Shown here: in pieces, positions 59,925 through 64,000 of the stretch
Numbering within the stretch: position 1 is the stretch's first letter
Layout of the letters: every line of letters begins with the position of its first letter
Assembly (NCBI RefSeq): GCF_001469955.1
Contig: NZ_LOPU01000018.1
Span: 312,001 to 376,000 of the forward strand
Direction of reading: 5' to 3'
Source: Haloprofundus marisrubri
GTDB lineage: Archaea; Halobacteriota; Halobacteria; Halobacteriales; Haloferacaceae
DNA: 64,000 nt
Program-made: the position numbers and the translations under genes
Notes under the pieces: generated by a model
Told to the model about the DNA's origin: nothing
Databases searched by the model: none
The model's input: only the letters and a program-made list of their open reading frames with translations

Positions 59925-61607
59925 ATGACACAGCACAACCTCGACTCGTACGAGGAGACGTACGACTCCTTCGACTGGAACGACATCTACGGCGAAGCCG
60001 ACTGGGACGCCCCCGAGCGTCTGAACATCGCGCACGAAGTGTGCGACCGCCACGCCGACGGCGACGACAACGTGGCGCTTCGCTACGTCGGTACGGACGG
60101 CAACAGCGAGACCCTCACCTTCGCCGAGTTGGCCGAGCAGTCGAATCGCTTTGCGAACGTCCTCGAATCGCTCGGAATCGACCGCGGTGACCGGGTGTTC
60201 TCCTACATGCCGCGGGTGCCCGAACACTACGTCGCCCTTATCGGCGCGCTGAAACGGGGCGCAGTCTGGGGCAGCGTCAACGAGCGCTTCGGACCGGACG
60301 GCATCGCCTACCGCCTCGACGACTGCGACGCGAAACTCGTCGTCACGACCGCCGAGAACGAAGACACCGTCGAACGAGCGCTCGACGACGCGCCGTCGGT
60401 CGAGACGGTCGTCGTTCTCGGAACCGACGACGACCACGGCGAACATCGGGAGGGCGACGAACGCCACGACGACGTCGACTTCGACCGCGCGATGGCCGAC
60501 GCGAGCGACGAGTACCAAGCGGCGAAAACGGGCGGCGAGGACGACGCACTTCTGTACTACACGAGCGGAACCACGGGGTTAGCGAAGGGTGTCCTTCACA
60601 AACATCGGTGGGTCGCGGGCGTCGCCGCCACCCAGCGCTTTGCGGTCGACCTTCAGTCCGACGACCTCTACTGGAGTACCGCCGACTTAGGCTGGTTGAC
60701 AGGGCCTATCAACACCCTCGGCGCGTGGTTCTGGGGGACGACGCTGTTCACCTACGAAGGCGAGTTCGACCCCGAGACGTGGGCGGACCTCCTCGACGAG
60801 TACCCGATTTCAGTACTGTTCAGCGTCCCCACCGCCTACCGGATGCTCCGGGCAAACGAAGAAGTCCTCGCAGGCGTCGACGTCGACCTCAGACACGCAC
60901 TGAGCATCGGCGAACCGCTGAGCGCGGGCGTCATCGACTGGGCCGAAGACCAACTGGGCGTGACCGTGTACGACACCTACGGCCAGACGGAGACGGGCAA
61001 CATGGTCGTCAACAACTACCCGACGATGGAACTCCGCCCCGGGAGCATGGGCAAACCGCTTCCGGGCGTGACCTCCGACATCGTCGACCCCGAAACGGGC
61101 GAACCGTTGGGTCCGAACGAGACGGGCGAAATCGCTCACCGCGGCGACTTCCCCTGTTTCTTCGCGGAGTACTGGAACAAACCCGAACAGACGGCAGCGT
61201 GTTTCGAGAACGATTGGTATCTGTCGGGTGACCTCGCCCAGAAAGACGAGGACGGCTACTTCTGGTTCGAGGGCCGCGCCGACGACGTCATCCTCTCGTC
61301 CGGGTATCGCATCGGTCCCTTCGAGGTGGAGTCGTCACTCGGCGAGCATCCCGCCGTCGCGGAGGCCGCCGTCGTACCGAAACCCGACCCCGAACGGGGG
61401 AACATCGTGAAAGCGTACGTCGTTCTCGCCGAAGGCGAGTCGGCGTCCGACGACCTCGCCGACGACATCAAACAACACGTCCGAAACGAACTCTCCGCAC
61501 ACGAGTATCCGAGAGAAGTCGAGTTCGTCTCCGAGTTGCCGAAGACGGTGACGGGCAAGATTCGACGGACGGAACTGCGCGACCAAACCGACGACCCGAC
61601 GGCGTAG
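59925..61607 (+). CDS. Acyl-CoA synthetase (AMP-forming, acetate/medium-chain type)
   Basis: A 560-residue ANL-superfamily ligase activating a carboxylate with ATP and CoA. The motifs are YYTSGTTGLAKGVLHKH (A3, about residues 207-223), DTYGQTETGNMV (A5), WYLSGDLAQKDEDGYFWFEG, GRADDVILSSGYRIGPFEVE (A8) and the catalytic lysine in KTVTGKIRRTEL (A10). It resembles acetyl-CoA synthetase-like medium-chain ligases. Acetate or short/medium-chain acids are likely substrates. The ATG at 59925 (MTQHNLD) is preferred over a TTG one codon upstream. Confidence 0.9.
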   Translation: MTQHNLDSYEETYDSFDWNDIYGEADWDAPERLNIAHEVCDRHADGDDNVALRYVGTDGNSETLTFAELAEQSNRFANVLESLGIDRGDRVFSYMPRVPEHYVALIGALKRGAVWGSVNERFGPDGIAYRLDDCDAKLVVTTAENEDTVERALDDAPSVETVVVLGTDDDHGEHREGDERHDDVDFDRAMADASDEYQAAKTGGEDDALLYYTSGTTGLAKGVLHKHRWVAGVAATQRFAVDLQSDDLYWSTADLGWLTGPINTLGAWFWGTTLFTYEGEFDPETWADLLDEYPISVLFSVPTAYRMLRANEEVLAGVDVDLRHALSIGEPLSAGVIDWAEDQLGVTVYDTYGQTETGNMVVNNYPTMELRPGSMGKPLPGVTSDIVDPETGEPLGPNETGEIAHRGDFPCFFAEYWNKPEQTAACFENDWYLSGDLAQKDEDGYFWFEGRADDVILSSGYRIGPFEVESSLGEHPAVAEAAVVPKPDPERGNIVKAYVVLAEGESASDDLADDIKQHVRNELSAHEYPREVEFVSELPKTVTGKIRRTELRDQTDDPTA

Positions 61608-61966
61608 TCGCGTCGGTTTCTGTTATTTTTCAGCGGCGTCGCTCACGCTCGGAGCGTAGCGGCCGTCAGAAGAGTGGGAAACGGCCCGCAGCGCGGACCG
61701 CTTTTGACCAAGCCACTGCGGTGAGCACCAGTCCGCAGTCGCAAACGGCGGCATGGGCATCCACGCACGCCAACTACTGATTTGATAGATACCAATAAAA
61801 ACCCTTGGTTCGGTCCAATATCGGCCTGAATTGCTGCGCAACATACCTAAATCACACAGAAAACCAGCGACCTGCTACAAGGTATTCCACTATTGCAAAA
61901 ACGCGTCCGCTTCGCTGGACAGTCGTCTCAAAGCACCAGTAATTATAATTATTTTTCGAAGTGGAC
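61608..61966. other. Non-coding spacer with an AT-rich 3' half
   Basis: A stretch of 359 bases between two converging genes (the acyl-CoA synthetase and the uracil-DNA glycosylase) with no supported gene or tRNA. The right half (about 61775-61965) is markedly AT-rich for this genome, including AATTATAATTATTTTT near 61941-61956. The T-run there would end the leftward-reading or rightward-reading transcripts. I found no inverted repeats typical of mobile elements. Confidence 0.4.
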
Positions 61967-62593
61967 TCAGCGAACGAGGTACGGGTCGTCGCCCGGGAGG
62001 AACCGTCCGAGGTCGGTCTCACGGCGGTAGTCCGTCGACTGCAGCGTCAACAGCGCCTCGACGAGTCGGTCGGCATCGTCGTCTTCCCACTCGGCGGGGT
62101 CTTTGACGGGCACGACGAGCCATCCGCTGCCACGCATCTCCGTCGCGTGGAGGTTCTGCATGTCGATTTCGGTCTTCCACGCCTGTGCGGTGTACGTTTC
62201 GAGAACGTGTTTGGTTGCGCGCGCGCCGACCGGCACGAGGACGTGGGCGGCGATAGCGCGGAGTTCGGCGTCGAAAAACCGTTCCATGTCGTCGTACGAC
62301 GCCTGCGTCGGCGTCGTCTCGGAGACGCACATGTGGAGGTACGAGAGAAACGTCCGGTCGACTTTCGGTTCGTCGCCGGTGGTTTCGAGCAAACCGGCGT
62401 CGACGAACGCCTGCTGGAGTTTTCGACTCGCATCGTTCGTAAACGGAACGCCGGTGTCGACGCCGCCGTGAACGCCCGGGTGGTCGCCGATAACGTGGAA
62501 GTGCGCGTTGGCGTCGCCGTAGCCGGGAACGAACTCGGGACAGGACGGCCGCATGCCGAACGGGTTGCTCGTACGGTCGGTGACGTTCTTCAC
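61967..62593 (-). CDS. Uracil-DNA glycosylase family protein
   Basis: A protein of 208 residues with a GTG start at 62593 (VKNVTDRTSNPFGMRPSC). It matches the haloarchaeal group of the uracil-DNA glycosylase superfamily (family 4/5-like), which removes uracil from DNA. The blocks are HVIGDHPGVHGGVDTGVPFT (about residues 32-51), LSYLHMC and VLVPVGARATKHVLETY. The Fe-S cluster cysteines of family 4 are not obvious, so the exact class is uncertain. Confidence 0.75.
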   Translation of the reverse strand: MKNVTDRTSNPFGMRPSCPEFVPGYGDANAHFHVIGDHPGVHGGVDTGVPFTNDASRKLQQAFVDAGLLETTGDEPKVDRTFLSYLHMCVSETTPTQASYDDMERFFDAELRAIAAHVLVPVGARATKHVLETYTAQAWKTEIDMQNLHATEMRGSGWLVVPVKDPAEWEDDDADRLVEALLTLQSTDYRRETDLGRFLPGDDPYLVR

Positions 62594-62684
62594 GGGCCGA
62601 ATACGGCGGCTGAGCGTTATAAGAGACGTGATTCGGGCGACGTTTCGGGCCGACGGCGGGAACTGACCGGCCCCGCCGAAAAAA

Positions 62685-63161
62685 TCAGAGTTCGACGCCC
62701 GAGGGGATGAGACTCTGCCGTCGTAACAGGTCGCCATCGGCGTTGTAGACGAGGAACGTCGTCTTCTCGTAGGTGACGAGCGGTTCACCTTCGATGTACA
62801 GTTCGACTCGGTACTGGCCGTCGTCGTCGCCGGACGCCTCGCCGTACTCGCGGGCGGCCCGGATGAACTTCAGCACGTCGTCGGCGTCCTCGTTCAGTTC
62901 GAGGACGAAGTCGCCGGTGATGCGGTTGGTCACGCTGACGACGCCGGGTGCTTCCGGGTTCTCGTCCAGCGGTTCCTGAAGTCGAAACGCGACGTCGGTC
63001 TGCTTCGCGTCGAGGAGTGCGCCGTCGACGTCCGAGAGCCGCTGCTGGAGGAGCTCTGCAGGCCCGTAGAAGTCGATTTTCACCGTCGGCTTCTCGGGTG
63101 CGTCGTCCGTTTCGACCCAGTCGATGTGTTCGACTGCCAGTTCGAAGTAATCCCGCCTCAT
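62685..63161 (-). CDS. Conserved acidic haloarchaeal protein (DUF5793-like)
   Basis: A 158-residue soluble protein starting at ATG 63161 (MRRDYFELAVEHIDWVET), beta-rich and acidic, with SVTNRITGDFVLELNEDADDV near residue 100 and a C-terminal KTTFLVYNADGDLL. It fits the haloarchaeal DUF5793 group of unknown function. An upstream frame to 63323 adds only basic, non-conserved residues. It is divergent from the secretion ATPase. Confidence 0.7.
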   Translation of the reverse strand: MRRDYFELAVEHIDWVETDDAPEKPTVKIDFYGPAELLQQRLSDVDGALLDAKQTDVAFRLQEPLDENPEAPGVVSVTNRITGDFVLELNEDADDVLKFIRAAREYGEASGDDDGQYRVELYIEGEPLVTYEKTTFLVYNADGDLLRRQSLIPSGVEL

Positions 63162-63387
63162 TCGATAGCGGGCACTTCGGTTCGAGGCGGTATGAACGTA
63201 ACGCCGACACCCCGAATCCCGAACGCTCGAACACTTCGTCGCTCGGTGACGACTCCCCACGCTAGCGGGGCGACGAAGACGGTCACCGTGCTGACAACAC
63301 CGCCGATACGTTCTCGTCGTCACGCGCCCGCACTCCGCGGACGCCCAGATTTAAGACCCCCGCGCCGGAATCGTCGCGCTGAACTTC

Positions 63388-63401
63388 GGAGGAACAGAGT
63401 G
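63388..63401 (+). promoter_or_regulatory. Ribosome binding site deciding the GTG start of the secretion ATPase
   Basis: GGAGG at 63388-63392, six bases before the GTG at 63399. Many nearby genes appear leaderless, so this clear Shine-Dalgarno sequence is unusual here and supports GTG 63399 as the start. Confidence 0.6.
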
Positions 63402-64000
63402 TCAAACGATTCGACAGCTTCAGACGACCAACCGACGCGCTTCGACGTTCTTCGCCAGCGCGCGGAACGAACGCTCGAACTTCTGCGCGGCGTGGACGTC
63501 TCCGTCCGCCCGCTCCGGCCACGTGACGACGGGCCACTCTCGGCGTTCGACCCACCGAGCGGCCACGAGGAGGTCGACCGCTACTGGGTGAACGCACCCT
63601 ACGCCTACGTCGTCGTCACGCACGACGCCGACGAGAGCGCCCACCGCTACCACACGGTCGAACCGGACCTCGACTCCTTCGAGCGACAGTTGCTCGGCCG
63701 CGTGTCGAGCGATATCCGCGAACCGCTGCTGTTCGGCGACGACGCCGTGAGCGCCGCCGACAGCGCGGACGCGGCGCTCGATACCGACCCGCTGGCGGAG
63801 TCGCTCAGGTCGCTGCTCGAATCGTACGGCGTCGCGCCGGACCCCGAGAGCTTCCACACGCTCCTGTACTACCTCCACCGCAACTTCCGCGGCTTCGGCC
63901 GTATCGACCCGTTGTTGGCCGACTCGCGCATCGAGGACATCTCCTGTGACGGCTACGGCGTCCCGCTGTTCGCCTACCACGACGACTACGCCGACATTGC
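63399..64000 (+). CDS. Type II/IV secretion-system ATPase (PilB-like), 3' truncated
   Basis: The first ~200 residues of a secretion/pilus assembly ATPase, running past the window end. After an acidic N-terminus (SNDSTASDDQPTRFDVLRQR), the N-terminal domain shows DRYWVNAPYAYVVVTHD, LLYYLHRNFRGFGRIDPLLA and DSRIEDISCDGYGVPLFAYH, the archaeal FlaI/PilB/GspE-like pattern. The Walker motifs lie beyond the window. It would power assembly of type IV pilus-like filaments. The partner membrane protein (PilC-like) is expected downstream. Confidence 0.85.
   Translation, partial: MSNDSTASDDQPTRFDVLRQRAERTLELLRGVDVSVRPLRPRDDGPLSAFDPPSGHEEVDRYWVNAPYAYVVVTHDADESAHRYHTVEPDLDSFERQLLGRVSSDIREPLLFGDDAVSAADSADAALDTDPLAESLRSLLESYGVAPDPESFHTLLYYLHRNFRGFGRIDPLLADSRIEDISCDGYGVPLFAYHDDYADI

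Noticed and set aside
1-64000. rRNA and tRNA genes
   Set aside because: I looked for cloverleaf-like GTTCRANNC segments and rRNA-like conserved stretches in the intergenic gaps and saw none. A covariance-model scan would be needed to exclude a tRNA completely.

Overview
The window is a contiguous piece of haloarchaeal (Halobacteria) chromosome, probably from the Haloferacales. Evidence is the high GC content, the strongly acidic proteins, and the archaeal information-processing genes: a TFB transcription factor, RNA polymerase subunit L (Rpo11) and Orc1/Cdc6. Typical halophile families are also present (HalOD1, DUF7344, Bat-type HTH regulators, Tat-exported lipoproteins). Many genes start at the apparent transcript end (leaderless) or overlap their neighbour by ATGA/TGATG. 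I saw no rRNA, tRNA, CRISPR array or intact insertion sequence.

Layout. 1-2.7 kb: small membrane proteins of unknown role and a purine phosphoribosyltransferase. 2.8-11.4 kb: a nine-gene Mrp/Mnh-type cation/proton antiporter operon on the minus strand, in which every gene overlaps the next. It starts with a UspA-MrpE fusion and ends with three MrpD/NuoL-like subunits. 11.6-15.0 kb: coaBC, then orc1/cdc6, flanked by seven copies of a 20-bp element (consensus ACACCGGTTTGCAAATGCTC). Three copies point one way and two the other way around an AT-rich patch at about 14.77-14.83 kb, and two more lie behind the gene. This has the architecture of a replication origin.

15.0-22.0 kb: a siderophore-type iron uptake locus with two paralogous binding lipoproteins, a permease, an ATPase and a compact FAD oxidoreductase. 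A DUF7344 gene and a HalOD1 gene lie inside it. 22.2-33.5 kb: housekeeping and regulatory genes (trkA/trkH potassium uptake, gatCA, tfb, Nudix, a PAS-GAF-Bat regulator, a tandem DUF7344 protein). 33.6-38.0 kb: an asparagine-synthase-like protein coupled to a PHP phosphoesterase, then purL. 38.1-45.7 kb: an Fbp-type Fe(III) ABC transporter preceded by a GT75-like glycosyltransferase and followed by a coupled GT-C membrane protein, with a 53-codon threonine-rich ORF between permease and ATPase. 45.8-64 kb: a cupin, a SulP transporter, a Tat-exported GMC dehydrogenase pair, a GT2 glycosyltransferase, an alpha-glucosidase, hisF, rpoL, two metallo-hydrolases, a membrane DnaJ protein, an acyl-CoA synthetase, a uracil-DNA glycosylase, and the start of a type IV pilus-type secretion ATPase.

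The strongest non-coding signal is a 16-bp palindrome, TTTAGGnnnnCCTAAA. I found ten copies, all intergenic, near the starts of iron-related and some unexpected genes (both siderophore-binding proteins, the permease/ATPase operon, the Fbp-type binding protein, the GT75-like gene, the GMC dehydrogenase pair and a GT2 glycosyltransferase). It resembles DtxR/IdeR-type operators. The natural reading is a metal-responsive regulon joining two iron transporters, an exported redox enzyme and surface-glycan genes. The regulator itself is not in the window.
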